From contig NZ_CP016539.2 of the NCBI RefSeq assembly GCF_001687605.2, positions 1,146,501-1,210,500 on the forward strand: a stretch of 64,000 nucleotides of DNA, written 5' to 3'. This DNA is from Planococcus plakortidis (lineage in GTDB: Bacteria > Bacillota > Bacilli > Bacillales_A > Planococcaceae). How positions within the stretch are numbered: position 1 is the stretch's first letter; each line of letters starts with the position of its first letter. The notes under the pieces were generated by a model. That model was not told the DNA's origin and ran no database searches. It saw only the letters and a program-made list of their open reading frames with translations. Of the stretch, positions 1 through 10,100 are shown piece after piece. The translations under genes and the position numbers were made by a program.

Positions 1-90
1 GATGACGCGGTCTTTCAATAGACGGGAATAGATATCATAAGCGCGTTCCCCTCTGCTTGTCTGTTCGATTACTGTAGGGATTAAATTCAT
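1..90 (-). CDS. clpP: ATP-dependent Clp protease proteolytic subunit, N-terminal 30 codons
   Basis: The complement of the first 90 bases encodes [20 protein letters not shown] and ten more residues, the well-conserved ClpP start; the gene runs off the window, so the catalytic Ser-His-Asp residues are not visible. ClpP is the serine-protease ring that degrades unfolded and tagged proteins with ClpX or ClpC in the cytoplasm. The ATG at 88-90 is preceded on the minus strand by a strong AAAGGAGG site. A CtsR-type operator and a sigma-A promoter lie just upstream, as expected for heat-shock control. It stands apart from the divergent tRNA gene. Confidence 0.9.
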   Translation of the reverse strand, partial: MNLIPTVIEQTSRGERAYDIYSRLLKDRVI

Positions 91-151
91 GGATAATTTC
101 CTCCTTTGGGTAAATGTAAGTGCTGCTGAAACGCCGTTCAGCCGTACATTC

Positions 152-181
152 ATCATACACATCATGGTCAATGAAGGTCAA
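152..181 (-). promoter_or_regulatory. clpP sigma-A promoter
   Basis: On the minus strand TTGACC (176-181) and TATGAT (152-157) are 18 bases apart, about 60 bases upstream of the clpP start. The -35 half is embedded in the CtsR box. Confidence 0.7.
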
Positions 182-182
182 A
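166..182 (+). promoter_or_regulatory. CtsR operator at clpP
   Basis: Two heptamers GGTCAAT and GGTCAAA are separated by three bases, matching the CtsR tandem-heptad consensus (R-GTCAAA, NAN, R-GTCAAA) with one mismatch. The site covers the clpP -35 region, so CtsR binding should block transcription until heat or protein stress. Confidence 0.8.
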
Positions 183-205
183 TCTAACGAATTGAAAATA
201 GGCGC

Positions 206-234
206 TTGAAATAAGAGGAAAGCTTTTGTATAAT
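206..234 (+). promoter_or_regulatory. Promoter of tRNA-Arg
   Basis: TTGAAA (206-211), a 17-base spacer and a perfect TATAAT (229-234) lie 22 bases before the tRNA, giving a start near 241. Confidence 0.75.
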
Positions 235-256
235 AGAAAAGTCGCAAACAACATTT

Positions 257-328
257 GCCCTCGTAGTGTAAAGGATAACACGTAAGATTCCGGTTCTTGA
301 GATGGGGGTTCGATTCCCTCCGAGGGTG
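257..328 (+). tRNA. tRNA-Arg (anticodon CCG)
   Basis: The 72-base cloverleaf has acceptor arms GCCCTCG (257-263) and CGAGGGT (321-327) with a G-U first pair, discriminator G328 and the T-loop GGTTCGATTCC. The anticodon stem TAAGA/TCTTG holds the loop TTCCGGT, giving anticodon CCG, which reads the arginine codon CGG. CCA is not encoded. It is a single-gene transcript with its own promoter and terminator. Confidence 0.93.
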
Positions 329-341
329 TAAAAAAGGAAAG

Positions 342-376
342 ACCGCATAGCCTGCCACAGGCTGTGCGGTTTTTTC
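342..376 (+). terminator. Rho-independent terminator after tRNA-Arg
   Basis: The imperfect hairpin ACCGCATAGCCTG / CAGGCTGTGCGGT is followed by a T tract, 14 bases after the tRNA. Confidence 0.85.
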
Positions 377-483
377 GTTGAATCTTAAAAACATTTGAAA
401 CGTCGAATCATAGAGAATTGGTTTCATGGCATAGGCAGTAAGGGAAAACAAAAAATATTATTGCAAAAGAAAGGGGACGGAAC

Positions 484-1062
484 ATGAAAAAATTACTGAT
501 ACCATTGCTGCTAGTGATTGGCCTGATCGTCATCGCCATTGCCATATTCGGTTCAAGCTATAATAACTTTGTCCAATTGGAAGAAGACGTCAATCAATCG
601 TACGCACAACTTGAAAGCCAATTGCAGCGCAGGCTCGATCTGATCCCGAACCTGGTCGAGACGGTGAAAGGCTTCGCCGACCAGGAACAAGAGGTCATCG
701 AAAGTGTCACGGAAGCCCGTTCGAGTATGGCAAACGCCGGTTCGGTTGAAGAACAGGCCGAAGCAGATGCTGAACTGAGCGGGGCGCTCAGCCGCTTGCT
801 CGTTGTCGTCGAGAACTATCCGGAAATCCGTTCGAGCGAGAACTTCCAGCAATTATCCGATGAACTTGCCGGCACGGAAAACCGGATCGCAGTCGCACGG
901 CAGGACTATAACGGTTCGGTAACGGAATTCAACCGGGAAGTACGCAGCTTCCCTGGCAATATGGTGGCAGGAATCTTCGGATTTGACGAGAAGGAATATT
1001 TTGAAGCCGATGCGGGTGCGGAAGATGCGCCGGATGTGGATTTCGGGACTGACGGAGAATGA
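484..1062 (+). CDS. lemA: LemA family protein
   Basis: This 192-residue protein has one N-terminal membrane anchor (about residues 4-25) followed by a long helical domain, the LemA layout. The stretch with RRLDLIPNLVETVKGFA (about residues 49-66) is the family hallmark. The C-terminus is acidic. LemA proteins sit in the membrane with most of the chain exposed; their biochemical role is not settled. The gene overlaps the next one by four bases (ATGA), and a LemA gene next to a TPM-domain gene is a common bacterial pair, so the two products probably work together at the envelope. No clear promoter was resolved between the tRNA terminator and this gene. Confidence 0.9.
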   Translation: MKKLLIPLLLVIGLIVIAIAIFGSSYNNFVQLEEDVNQSYAQLESQLQRRLDLIPNLVETVKGFADQEQEVIESVTEARSSMANAGSVEEQAEADAELSGALSRLLVVVENYPEIRSSENFQQLSDELAGTENRIAVARQDYNGSVTEFNREVRSFPGNMVAGIFGFDEKEYFEADAGAEDAPDVDFGTDGE

Positions 1063-1847
1063 TTCGAAAAATTTCTGTTTGGCTCTTGTTGCTGCTGACG
1101 TTCGCCAGTACCGCGCAGGCGGCAGAGTTTCCGGAATTGACTGATGATATTTACATCCAGGATATCGCCGGTGTCCTGAGCGAAGAGCAAGAAGCCGAGA
1201 TCAAGAACTTGGGGGCCGGTCTCGAAGACGCGACAAGCGCTCAGATTGCCGTCATGGTAATCGATTCATTGGAAGGCGAGCCGATCGAAAGCTATGCCAA
1301 TGAAGCCTTGCGCCATTATGGCGTTGGATCTGCTGAGGACAACAACGGCGTATTGGTCGTGCTGTCGATGACGGACCGCGAGATTTATATCGAAATCGGC
1401 TATGGCCTTGAAGGTGCACTTCCTGACGGCAAAGTTGGCCGTATCCTGGATGACTACGCTGTCCCGTATTTGCGTGAAGGCCAGCCAGACGAAGCAATTC
1501 TCAATACGTATCAAGCGCTGTATAATGAAGTCTCTGCAGAATACGATTGGGATGGAGAAGCGGTCAGCCCACAGCCGCTTAACGAAGTGACACCAAGCAG
1601 CGATGAAGGCGATGGGGGCATCATGCAACCGATCTTGACCTTCTTGATCGTACTTGTTCTACTGTTCCTGTTTACAGGAGGAGGCGGCGGCCGTGGACGT
1701 CGCGGCCGCGGCAGAACGATGAGGCGCGGCGGGTTTTTTGGGCCTGGCAGTTTTGGCGGCGGCTTCGGAGGCGGTTCCGGTGGTGGAGGATTCCGTGGCG
1801 GCGGGGGCGGCTCTTCAGGGGGCGGCGGAGCCGGGCGAGGTTTCTAA
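1059..1847 (+). CDS. TPM-domain membrane protein (YgcG family)
   Basis: The product has 262 residues: a signal peptide (about 1-22, cut after AQAA), an extracytoplasmic TPM domain (about 27-160) beginning with the typical YIQDIAGVLSEEQ, a transmembrane helix (about 188-206), an arginine-rich stretch (RGRRGRGR), and a very glycine-rich tail with GGGSGGGG repeats. TPM domains occur in phosphatase-like and photosystem-repair proteins; the substrate here is unknown. The start overlaps the end of lemA, so the two are co-translated. The low-complexity glycine tail is usual for this family in Bacillales. Confidence 0.88.
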   Translation: MIRKISVWLLLLLTFASTAQAAEFPELTDDIYIQDIAGVLSEEQEAEIKNLGAGLEDATSAQIAVMVIDSLEGEPIESYANEALRHYGVGSAEDNNGVLVVLSMTDREIYIEIGYGLEGALPDGKVGRILDDYAVPYLREGQPDEAILNTYQALYNEVSAEYDWDGEAVSPQPLNEVTPSSDEGDGGIMQPILTFLIVLVLLFLFTGGGGGRGRRGRGRTMRRGGFFGPGSFGGGFGGGSGGGGFRGGGGGSSGGGGAGRGF

Positions 1848-1861
1848 GGAGGAGGAATGGC

Positions 1862-2092
1862 ATGTATACGCTTTACACACGGCCAAACTGTGGGCTTTGC
1901 GAAGAAGCGAAGTCTGCACTTACGCTTTTACAGGAAGATTACCCGATTGACTTTCGGGAGATCAATATTGAAGATGATGAACAATTGCACGAGCGATATA
2001 TGCTGATGATTCCAGTTCTTGCAAAGCAAGAGAAAGTGCTGCTCTATGGAAATTTCGGCTACGGTGAACTTCTGGAAGCGTTAATTCTTTAA
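1862..2092 (+). CDS. Glutaredoxin-like thiol protein
   Basis: A 76-residue single-domain thioredoxin-fold protein with the active site CGLC at residues 11-14 and a cis-Pro-like MIPVL near residue 50. Such small glutaredoxin-like proteins (DUF836 type) act as cytoplasmic thiol-disulfide reductants; the partner is unknown. It follows the TPM gene by 14 bases with a GGAGGAATGG site, so it is probably the last gene of that operon. The stop codon lies inside the terminator hairpin. Confidence 0.85.
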   Translation: MYTLYTRPNCGLCEEAKSALTLLQEDYPIDFREINIEDDEQLHERYMLMIPVLAKQEKVLLYGNFGYGELLEALIL

Positions 2093-2103
2093 CGCTTCTT
2101 TTT
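2075..2103 (+). terminator. Terminator overlapping the glutaredoxin stop codon
   Basis: GAAGCGTTAA / TTAACGCTTC forms a perfect 10-bp stem followed by TTTTT, ending the lemA-TPM-glutaredoxin unit. Confidence 0.88.
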
Positions 2104-2105
2104 AT

Positions 2106-2134
2106 TTGCATAAATCTAATAGCTCGGCTACAAT
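2106..2134 (+). promoter_or_regulatory. Promoter of the cggR glycolytic operon
   Basis: TTGCAT (2106-2111), a 17-base spacer and TACAAT (2129-2134) precede the CggR operator, which would lie at the start of the transcript. Confidence 0.75.
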
Positions 2135-2141
2135 GAATTTA

Positions 2142-2196
2142 GTGGGACGTAATTATATTAGGTGGGACAAAATTCGTCCAACAAAATTCGTCCAAC
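2142..2196 (+). promoter_or_regulatory. CggR operator region with duplicated half
   Basis: Two GTGGGAC motifs (2142-2148 and 2162-2168) are followed by GTCC, the layout of the B. subtilis cggR operator, where direct-repeat GGGAC-type half-sites lie downstream of the promoter. The 14-base unit AAAATTCGTCCAAC occurs twice in tandem (2169-2182 and 2183-2196), giving an extra GTCCAAC half. CggR should bind here and leave when fructose-1,6-bisphosphate rises. Confidence 0.75.
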
Positions 2197-2211
2197 AAAA
2201 GGGGTGGAGCG

Positions 2212-3255
2212 ATGGATCCAGTTCTGCAAGCGCAAGTGCATTTATTGCCTGAACTGCCAAGTTTGCTGAAAAAGCGCTATAGCATCCTCGAGCTGATTCA
2301 AACCGAACAGCCCGTTGGCAGGCGTACGATCAGCGACATGACAGGCGTAGCCGAAAGGGAAATCCGTAAAGAGACCGACTTATTAAGGGATCAAGCTTTG
2401 ATCGAAATGAGCAAGAGTGGCATGAGCCTCACGTCAATAGGGGGCGATGTCCTCGAGCAACTCCGTGAGCTAGTCAAGGAATTGGCCGGTACGGCCGAGC
2501 TTGAAGCCGGGCTTCAAGCGAAACTCGGCATCAGGCAAGCGGTCGTCCTCCCGGGAGACAGCGACCGGCTCACGTCTGTGAAAAATGCTATCGGCAGGCA
2601 AGCGGCTCGCATCGCAGAAGAAAAGTTCGAAAGCTGCCGGACAATCGCCGTTACAGGCGGCAGCACGATGGCAGCCGTTGCAGCTGAAATCCGGGCGGCA
2701 AAGAAAAATCCGGCCATGCAGTTTATTGCTGCACGGGGCGGGCTGGGTGAGGAAATGCTTCACCAAGCGAACACCATCGCTTCATCCTTTGCCGATAAAA
2801 CAGGCGGAACTGTTCGCACGCTCTATCTGCCTGAGCATATGAGTGCAGAAGCGCTCGAAATGATGATGAAAGAACCGATCATCAAAGAAATGATGGAGCT
2901 CTATGACCAGACGGATCTTGTCATCCATGGAATCGGTGATGCAGAAGAGATGGCCATCAGGCGCCGCTCGTCTGTCACGGAAGTCGAAAAGATCAAGACA
3001 GGCGGAGCTGTCAGCGAAGCCTTCGGTTATTATTTCGACAAACTCGGAAAAATAGTTTACCGCATCCCGACAGCGGGGATTCAATTAGAGCAGGTCCAAA
3101 AAGCACCGGGCATCATGGCCGTCGCTGGAGGACGCACCAAAGCGCGCGCCATCGAATCTTATTTCCAGGCCGCGCCCGAACGAACCATCCTGATTACGGA
3201 TGAAGGGGCAGCAAGGGCAATACTCAACCCAACAACAAAATTGGAGGAATTATAA
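2212..3255 (+). CDS. cggR: Central glycolytic genes regulator
   Basis: The 347-residue protein is a SorC/DeoR-type repressor with an N-terminal winged-helix region (about 20-80, including GRRTISDMTGVAEREIRKE) and a C-terminal sugar-phosphate effector domain (about 90-345, with VTGGSTMAAVA and IHGIGDAEEMA). In B. subtilis CggR represses the lower glycolytic operon and is released by fructose-1,6-bisphosphate. Its stop codon directly abuts the gapA start, and the gapA ribosome site lies inside its last codons. The start ATG at 2212 follows GGGGTGGAG. It is the first gene of the operon and is expected to regulate itself through the operator just upstream. Confidence 0.95.
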   Translation: MDPVLQAQVHLLPELPSLLKKRYSILELIQTEQPVGRRTISDMTGVAEREIRKETDLLRDQALIEMSKSGMSLTSIGGDVLEQLRELVKELAGTAELEAGLQAKLGIRQAVVLPGDSDRLTSVKNAIGRQAARIAEEKFESCRTIAVTGGSTMAAVAAEIRAAKKNPAMQFIAARGGLGEEMLHQANTIASSFADKTGGTVRTLYLPEHMSAEALEMMMKEPIIKEMMELYDQTDLVIHGIGDAEEMAIRRRSSVTEVEKIKTGGAVSEAFGYYFDKLGKIVYRIPTAGIQLEQVQKAPGIMAVAGGRTKARAIESYFQAAPERTILITDEGAARAILNPTTKLEEL

Positions 3256-4263
3256 ATGACTTTAAAAATGGCAATCAATGGTTTCGGCCGCATCGGCCGT
3301 GTAGTATTCCGTGAAGCGATGAACAACAGTGAAGTGGAAGTAGTGGCAGTCAATGACCTTACCGATGCAGACATGCTGGCGCATCTATTGAAATACGATT
3401 CCGTGCACGGTGCTTTGGATGCAGACGTTTCCGCTAAAGACGGATCGATTTTCGTCAATGGCAAGGAAATCAAAGTGTTCGCTGAGAAAGACCCTGCGCA
3501 ATTGCCTTGGAAAGAACACGGTATCGACATCGTCCTGGAATCGACTGGGATTTTCACGACTGAAGAGAAAGCTTCCAAGCATATCGAAGCAGGCGCTAAG
3601 AAAGTCATCCTTTCAGCCCCTGGCAAAAACGGCATGAAAATGCTTGTGATGGGCGTCAACGAAGAGACGTATAACCCGGATGAGCACCATGTTGTATCAA
3701 ACGCGTCATGTACGACAAACGGCTTGTCCGGCATCTCGAAAGTATTGAACGATAAGTTCGGCATCAAGAAAGCGATGATGACAACAATCCACTCGTACAC
3801 GAACGACCAAGCATTGCTCGATGCGCCTCACTCAGACTACCGCCGTGCGCGTGCAGCTGCTGAGTCGATGATCCCGACAACGACTGGCGCAGCGAAATCA
3901 GTCGCCAAAGTCTTGCCTGAACTTGAAGGCAAAATCGACGGCATGGCGATTCGCGTCCCGACACCGAACGTTTCATTGATCGACCTTGTCGCTGAACTTG
4001 AAACGGATGCATCTGTCGAAGAAGTCAACCAAGCACTTAAAGACGCGACGGAAAATGAGCTGAAAGGCTATCTGGCATACAGCGAACTTCCGCTGGTATC
4101 ACGCGACTATAACGGCAACACTGCATCCGCTACGGTAGATGCTGCATCCACAATGGCTCTTGGCGGAAACATGGTCAAAGTCCTTGCATGGTATGACAAC
4201 GAATCAGGCTACTCTGCACGCTGCGTCGACTTGGCTGTGCACATGTACAAAAAAGGGCTGTAA
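3256..4263 (+). CDS. gapA: Glyceraldehyde-3-phosphate dehydrogenase, glycolytic type
   Basis: 335 residues, the normal family length. The NAD-binding GFGRIGR is at residues 9-15 and the catalytic Cys152 lies in SNASCTTN. The acidic residue in VNDLTD fits NAD preference, as in the glycolytic GapA rather than the gluconeogenic GapB. It oxidises glyceraldehyde-3-phosphate to 1,3-bisphosphoglycerate in the cytoplasm. It starts one base after the cggR stop with GGAGGAATTATAA as ribosome site. A strong terminator lies between it and pgk, so gapA can be expressed at a different level from the downstream genes. Confidence 0.97.
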   Translation: MTLKMAINGFGRIGRVVFREAMNNSEVEVVAVNDLTDADMLAHLLKYDSVHGALDADVSAKDGSIFVNGKEIKVFAEKDPAQLPWKEHGIDIVLESTGIFTTEEKASKHIEAGAKKVILSAPGKNGMKMLVMGVNEETYNPDEHHVVSNASCTTNGLSGISKVLNDKFGIKKAMMTTIHSYTNDQALLDAPHSDYRRARAAAESMIPTTTGAAKSVAKVLPELEGKIDGMAIRVPTPNVSLIDLVAELETDASVEEVNQALKDATENELKGYLAYSELPLVSRDYNGNTASATVDAASTMALGGNMVKVLAWYDNESGYSARCVDLAVHMYKKGL

Positions 4264-4314
4264 CCTGAAAATCATAGCTTAATTACCAATGAACCTCTAT
4301 AATTAAAGAGGGTA

Positions 4315-4351
4315 AAAGGGGTGGGGATTTTACCCCACCCCTTATTTTTTT
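4315..4351 (+). terminator. Strong terminator between gapA and pgk
   Basis: AAGGGGTGGGG / CCCCACCCCTT is a perfect 11-bp GC-rich stem followed by ATTTTTTT. It should end most cggR-gapA transcripts. Confidence 0.9.
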
Positions 4352-4374
4352 GAATATAATTGGGAGGTATTTTC

Positions 4375-5559
4375 ATGTTGCAGAAAATGACCATGAAAGA
4401 CTTGGATTTGAAAGGGAAACGCGTATTTTGCCGTGTAGATTTCAACGTACCGATGGACGGCGGGAAAGTGACTGACGACACACGGATTCGTGCGGCGCTT
4501 CCGACCATCGAGTATTTGGTCGGACAAGGCGCAAAAGTGATCTTGGCAAGCCATCTGGGGCGCCCGAAAGGCGAAGTCAACGAAGACATGAGACTTGCCG
4601 CTGCAGGCGCCCGGTTGGCCGAATTGCTTGGCAGCGACGTGAAATGCCTGGAGGAATCCGTTGGGGAGACAGTCGAGCAGGAAATTGCTTCACTGGAGCC
4701 TGGCGACATTCTGCTGCTTGAAAATGTACGGTTCCATGCGGGTGAAGAGAAGAACGACCCGGAACTCGCAAAACAATTTGCAGCCCTGGCAGACGTTTTC
4801 GTCAATGATGCATTCGGCGCTGCGCACAGAGCGCATGCTTCCACGGCAGGAATCGCACAACATCTGCCTTCGGTATCCGGCCTGCTTCTTGAAAAAGAGC
4901 TGGATGTCCTCGGGAAAGCTCTATCGGAACCGGACCGCCCGTTTACCGCCATCATCGGCGGGGCAAAAGTGAAAGACAAAATCGGGGTCATCGACCATTT
5001 GCTCGATAAAGTCGACAATTTATTGATCGGCGGCGGCCTGTCCTATACCTTTATCAAGGCGCAGGGCCATGAAATCGGCAATTCGCTAGTTGAGGAAGAT
5101 AAACTCGAGCTCGCCAAATCGTTCATCGACAAAGCGAAGGAAAAAGGCGTGAAGCTTTATTTGCCTATCGATGCAACAGTCGCGAACGAGTTCTCGAAAG
5201 ATGCTGAAACAAAGACGGTGAAAATCGAAGAAATCCCTTCCGACTGGATGGGGCTCGATATCGGGCCGGAAACAGCGAAATTGTATGCTGAGGTTATCAA
5301 CCAATCGAAGCTCATTATCTGGAACGGGCCGATGGGCGTGTTTGAAATGGAAGCTTTTGCTAACGGGACAAAATCCGTCGCTCAAGCGATGGCAGAAACG
5401 CCAGGCTATACAGTTATCGGCGGTGGCGATTCCGCAGCGGCAGTCGAGAAATTCCATGTAGCGGACAAGATGGACCACATTTCAACAGGCGGTGGAGCTT
5501 CACTGGAGTTTATGGAAGGTAAGGACCTGCCAGGCGTCACCGCATTAAGCGATAAATAA
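4375..5559 (+). CDS. pgk: Phosphoglycerate kinase
   Basis: 394 residues, the usual length. The N-terminal domain has RVDFNVP (about residues 20-26) and SHLGRPKG, and the C-terminal nucleotide domain has GPMGVFE and [12 protein letters not shown]. It transfers phosphate from 1,3-bisphosphoglycerate to ADP. I chose the ATG at 4375 because GGGAGG lies seven bases upstream; an in-frame TTG at 4360 would sit on top of that site. A TATAAT at 4355-4360 is visible, but no -35 partner could be placed, so whether pgk has its own promoter or depends on read-through past the terminator is open. Confidence 0.97.
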   Translation: MLQKMTMKDLDLKGKRVFCRVDFNVPMDGGKVTDDTRIRAALPTIEYLVGQGAKVILASHLGRPKGEVNEDMRLAAAGARLAELLGSDVKCLEESVGETVEQEIASLEPGDILLLENVRFHAGEEKNDPELAKQFAALADVFVNDAFGAAHRAHASTAGIAQHLPSVSGLLLEKELDVLGKALSEPDRPFTAIIGGAKVKDKIGVIDHLLDKVDNLLIGGGLSYTFIKAQGHEIGNSLVEEDKLELAKSFIDKAKEKGVKLYLPIDATVANEFSKDAETKTVKIEEIPSDWMGLDIGPETAKLYAEVINQSKLIIWNGPMGVFEMEAFANGTKSVAQAMAETPGYTVIGGGDSAAAVEKFHVADKMDHISTGGGASLEFMEGKDLPGVTALSDK

Positions 5560-5572
5560 AGGGAGTGTTTTT

Positions 5573-6334
5573 GTGAGAAAACCGATCATTGCAGGAAACT
5601 GGAAAATGTATAAGACAGCATCACAAGCGAAGGAATTTGTGGAGCAAGTGAACGGCTTGGTGCCGGACGCGGAAAAGCTTGATTCCGTCATCTGTGCGCC
5701 CGCTCTATACCTCACGCAACTAGTCGATGCTGCTGGAAACAGCCCGTTGAAAATTGGCGCGCAGACGATGCACGAAAAAGGCGAAGGCGCATTCACCGGG
5801 GAAATCAGCCCTGTGCAATTGGCTGATATCGGTGTCGATTATGTCATTATCGGGCATTCGGAACGCCGCCAGTATTTCAACGAAACCGATGAAACAGTCA
5901 ATGCAAAAGTGAAATCGGCGTTTTCGCATCAATTGACACCGATCCTGTGTGTCGGTGAAACGGATGAACAGCGTGAAGCCGGCCAAATGGAAAGTATCGT
6001 GGAAGCGCAAGTCGAGAAGGCTGTAGAAGGCTTGACCGACGCACAAATCGCAGAACTGGTCATCGCTTACGAGCCAATCTGGGCAATCGGAACAGGCAAA
6101 ACAGCGACCGCTGAAGATGCCAACGAAGCTTGCGGCATCGTGCGCAAGAAAATCGCTTCACTTTACAGCGAAGACACGGCTGGAAAAGTCCGCATCCAAT
6201 ACGGCGGAAGCGTGAAACCCGCGAATATCCAGGAATTGCTTTCGATGGAGCATATCGACGGCGCATTAGTCGGCGGCGCGAGCTTGGAAGCGGACTCGTT
6301 CGTCAAGCTGTTGGAGGCGGGTTCGAATGCGTAA
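5573..6334 (+). CDS. tpiA: Triosephosphate isomerase
   Basis: 253 residues forming one TIM barrel. GNWKM near the N-terminus holds the catalytic lysine, IIGHSERR the catalytic histidine, and [11 protein letters not shown] the catalytic glutamate; the phosphate-binding GGSV and GGASL are near the C-terminus. It interconverts dihydroxyacetone phosphate and glyceraldehyde-3-phosphate. The start is GTG at 5573 after GGGAGTG. It overlaps gpmI by eight bases, so the two are translationally coupled within the glycolytic operon. Confidence 0.97.
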   Translation: MRKPIIAGNWKMYKTASQAKEFVEQVNGLVPDAEKLDSVICAPALYLTQLVDAAGNSPLKIGAQTMHEKGEGAFTGEISPVQLADIGVDYVIIGHSERRQYFNETDETVNAKVKSAFSHQLTPILCVGETDEQREAGQMESIVEAQVEKAVEGLTDAQIAELVIAYEPIWAIGTGKTATAEDANEACGIVRKKIASLYSEDTAGKVRIQYGGSVKPANIQELLSMEHIDGALVGGASLEADSFVKLLEAGSNA

Positions 6335-7859
6335 AACGGCACATCCGGCAGCATTGATCATCCTGGATGGCTTCGGCTGCCGCGAAGAAACCGCTGGAAA
6401 TGCAGTTGCACAAGCGCATAAACCGAATTTCGACAGGTTGTGGAACGAATATCCCCACGAACTGCTGACAGCCTCCGGGGAGGCTGTCGGTTTGCCGGAT
6501 GGACAAATGGGCAATTCCGAAGTGGGCCATTTGAATATCGGCGCAGGCCGCATCGTTTACCAAAATTTGACCCGTATCCATAAATCAATCAAAGACGGCG
6601 ATTTCTTTGAAAATCCCGCATTTCTGGACGCTGTCATGAACGCCAAGGAAAACGGCAAAGCTTTGCACGTCATGGGTTTGCTAAGCGACGGCGGTGTCCA
6701 CAGCCATTATGAGCACTTGTTCGCTTTATTGCGCCTCGCGAAACAGCAGGGCTTGAGTGAAGTGTATGTACATGGCTTTTTAGACGGCCGCGATGTCGGG
6801 CCGAAAACAGCACTCCATTATATAGAAGAAACCGAAAAACAAATGAAGGAAATCGGCATCGGCCGTTTCGCTTCCATCAGTGGGCGTTATTATGCAATGG
6901 ACCGCGACAAGCGTTGGGAACGCGTCGAGCTTGCTTACCGCGCGATGGTCGACGGCATCGGCCCAAGCGCCAGTTCCGCTGCTGCAGGTGTCGAAGCATC
7001 CTACGCTGAAGGGATTGTGGATGAGTTCGTCCTGCCGTTTACGGTCGTGAAAGAAGGGGAAGCGCCTGCGGTCATCGAATCCGGAGACTCCGTCATTTTC
7101 TTCAATTTCCGGCCTGACCGCGCCATCCAATTGACGACGGTGTTGACGCGCCCGGACTTCGCCCATTTCCCGCTGAGCGTCCACCATCCGAAAGAACTGG
7201 TGTTTATCAGCTTCACGACCTATAGTGAAGAATTGGAGACACGCATTGCTTACGGCAACGTCAATTTGGTGAATACGATCGGGGAAGTGTTATCCGCGAA
7301 CGGCATGACGCAATTGCGCATCGCCGAAACGGAAAAATACCCGCATGTCACTTTCTTCATGAGCGGTGGGCGGGAAGAAGTGTTCCCGGGAGAAGACCGC
7401 ATTCTCGTATCGTCGCCTAAAGTGGCAACCTACGATTTGCAGCCTGAAATGAGCGCCTACGAAGTGACCGACCGTCTCGTCGAACAAATCGACGCCGGCG
7501 CACACGATGCGATCATCTTGAACTTCGCGAACCCGGACATGGTCGGCCATAGCGGCATGCTCGAGCCGACGATCAAGGCAATCGAAGTCGTGGACGAATG
7601 CCTCGGGCGCATTGTGGAAGCCCTCCACCGCCAAGGCGGCTCGGCGCTTATCACAGCCGACCACGGCAATGCCGATGAAGTGCTGACTGAAGACGGCTTG
7701 CCGATGACGGCGCACACGACTAACAAAGTGCCAGTCATTTTGACCAAGCACGGCGAAGTCTTGCGCAGCGGCGGCATTCTAGCGGACCTCGCACCAACAA
7801 TCCTTAAGTTGCTCGATGTTGAGCAGCCAAAAGAGATGACTGGGAAACCGTTGTATTAA
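6327..7859 (+). CDS. gpmI: 2,3-bisphosphoglycerate-independent phosphoglycerate mutase
   Basis: 510 residues, normal for the manganese-dependent family. The N-terminal ILDGFG and the nucleophile serine in GNSEVGH (about residue 62) plus the C-terminal metal ligands in TADHGNADE and MTAHTTN identify it. It converts 3-phosphoglycerate to 2-phosphoglycerate; in Bacillales this enzyme is pH-sensitive through its manganese site. It overlaps tpiA by eight bases. It is followed by about 310 bases of repeat-bearing DNA before eno, so the operon is looser here than in B. subtilis. Confidence 0.96.
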   Translation: MRKTAHPAALIILDGFGCREETAGNAVAQAHKPNFDRLWNEYPHELLTASGEAVGLPDGQMGNSEVGHLNIGAGRIVYQNLTRIHKSIKDGDFFENPAFLDAVMNAKENGKALHVMGLLSDGGVHSHYEHLFALLRLAKQQGLSEVYVHGFLDGRDVGPKTALHYIEETEKQMKEIGIGRFASISGRYYAMDRDKRWERVELAYRAMVDGIGPSASSAAAGVEASYAEGIVDEFVLPFTVVKEGEAPAVIESGDSVIFFNFRPDRAIQLTTVLTRPDFAHFPLSVHHPKELVFISFTTYSEELETRIAYGNVNLVNTIGEVLSANGMTQLRIAETEKYPHVTFFMSGGREEVFPGEDRILVSSPKVATYDLQPEMSAYEVTDRLVEQIDAGAHDAIILNFANPDMVGHSGMLEPTIKAIEVVDECLGRIVEALHRQGGSALITADHGNADEVLTEDGLPMTAHTTNKVPVILTKHGEVLRSGGILADLAPTILKLLDVEQPKEMTGKPLY

Positions 7860-7938
7860 AAAGTATTCAAGAGCTGTATAAGTTGAATTAATTTGTTGAA
7901 ATTTAAAATTCCTTGCAAATCAGGAAAGATAAAAGAGT

Positions 7939-8075
7939 GGAAGGTGGCGACTCCTGCGGGAGCAGTGACGGAGCAGAGCGACGGAGCGACATGAGCTGAA
8001 GACCCTGGACTGAGCGCAAGTGAAGGAAGCGGCTGAAGCCATGCCCGCGGAAAGCGTCCGCCTGGAACGATTTCA
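7939..8075. repeat. Dispersed GC-rich intergenic repeat, copy 1
   Basis: A GC-rich block with GACTCCTGCGGGA at its left and CCGCGGAAAGCG at its right lies between gpmI and eno. Bases 7993-8020 are identical over 28 bases to 34864-34891, and a shorter form recurs near 9956. This style of element, with opposed CCTGCGGGA and CCCGCGGAA ends, is common between genes in Bacillales. It is not an open gene. Confidence 0.75.
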
Positions 8076-8142
8076 AAGCTATCTTTTCCAACTTATATAA
8101 TTAAAAATCTTTACATTTCGAATAACTTATAAATGAAATTGA

Positions 8143-9468
<1,326 letters not shown>

Positions 9469-9486
9469 TAGCGAATAGCTGAGGAC

Positions 9487-9518
9487 AAGCTGCCGGAGAT
9501 TTTTTTCGGCAGCTTTTC
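9487..9518 (+). terminator. Terminator after eno
   Basis: AAGCTGCCG / CGGCAGCTT stem with a T-rich loop and TTCT tail. Confidence 0.85.
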
Positions 9519-9589
9519 TGTTAGAATGTGTGAGGAAGAAGAGCTTGCATAGTACGGGTTTTCTGAAGCTGATTTATGAATCATTGTAA

Positions 9590-9785
9590 AAAGCTTACGC
9601 TTCAGGGGCATGATTGTGGCTCGCAGGATGCGAGTCATGCAGCTGAAGCGACAGGACGTCGCGTTCTCAGCTGCCCGATAGTCGGGGCGGGCGTCGAGCC
9701 CTTATGGCTGCGCCATATAGGTCTCGCCTGTCCCGCGCAGCCCCTCCGGCGTCAGCCCCTTGCACTTCAGCTTTGAAAAATTTCT
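9590..9785. repeat. GC-rich dyad-rich intergenic element
   Basis: Between eno and secG there is no credible gene for about 780 bases. This sub-block begins AAAAGCTTACGCTTCAGGGGC and ends GCCCCTTGCACTTCAGCTTT, giving loosely inverted ends. The interior holds GC-rich short palindromes such as CCGATAGTCGGGGCGGGCGTC. It has the look of a dispersed intergenic repeat rather than a gene. Confidence 0.5.
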
Positions 9786-9840
9786 ATAAAAACTGGGCTT
9801 TGCTCATAGACTTTCTTATAAATATCGGGTGTTAATCAGA

Positions 9841-10100
9841 ACGGAGCAAAATAGCGCAGAACCCCTAACTGCTCCTGCAGCGCTTCGCACTGCATCGCAA
9901 AGAATTAGCCTCGTTCACGTCGGCTAATTCTTGCCTGCGGGAAAGCGAGACAGATGAGACCCTGGACTGAGCAAAGCGAGGGAAGCGGCTCAGCGCTCGC
10001 CCGCGGCAAATGTATAGGCGAAGTAAAGCTAAGCCTATACATTTGCGATGCTCGAGCTTCGCAAGAGTAGAGCAAGCTTTTGTTGCAGCTATTTTGCGGA
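9841..10100. repeat. Nested palindromic intergenic element
   Basis: Outer inverted arms GCAAAATAGC (9846-9855) and GCTATTTTGC (10088-10097) enclose two perfect hairpins: AAGAATTAGCC (9900-9910) with GGCTAATTCTT (9922-9932), and AAATGTATAGGC (10008-10019) with GCCTATACATTT (10033-10044). Between them, bases 9956-9972 match the core of the dispersed repeat at 7993-8020. The whole could fold into a cruciform-like RNA or DNA structure. Confidence 0.65.

Noticed and set aside
35..451. 138-codon minus-strand frame
   Set aside because: It runs through the tRNA gene, its promoter and its terminator and starts nowhere near a ribosome site; it is chance coding.
1690..1845. Glycine-rich tandem coding repeat at the end of the TPM gene as a special element
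   Set aside because: Glycine-rich tails are usual in this family; the DNA is not a perfect tandem repeat.
4272..5018. 248-codon minus-strand frame opposite pgk
   Set aside because: Serine/arginine-rich shadow of the pgk coding frame with no motif and no ribosome site.
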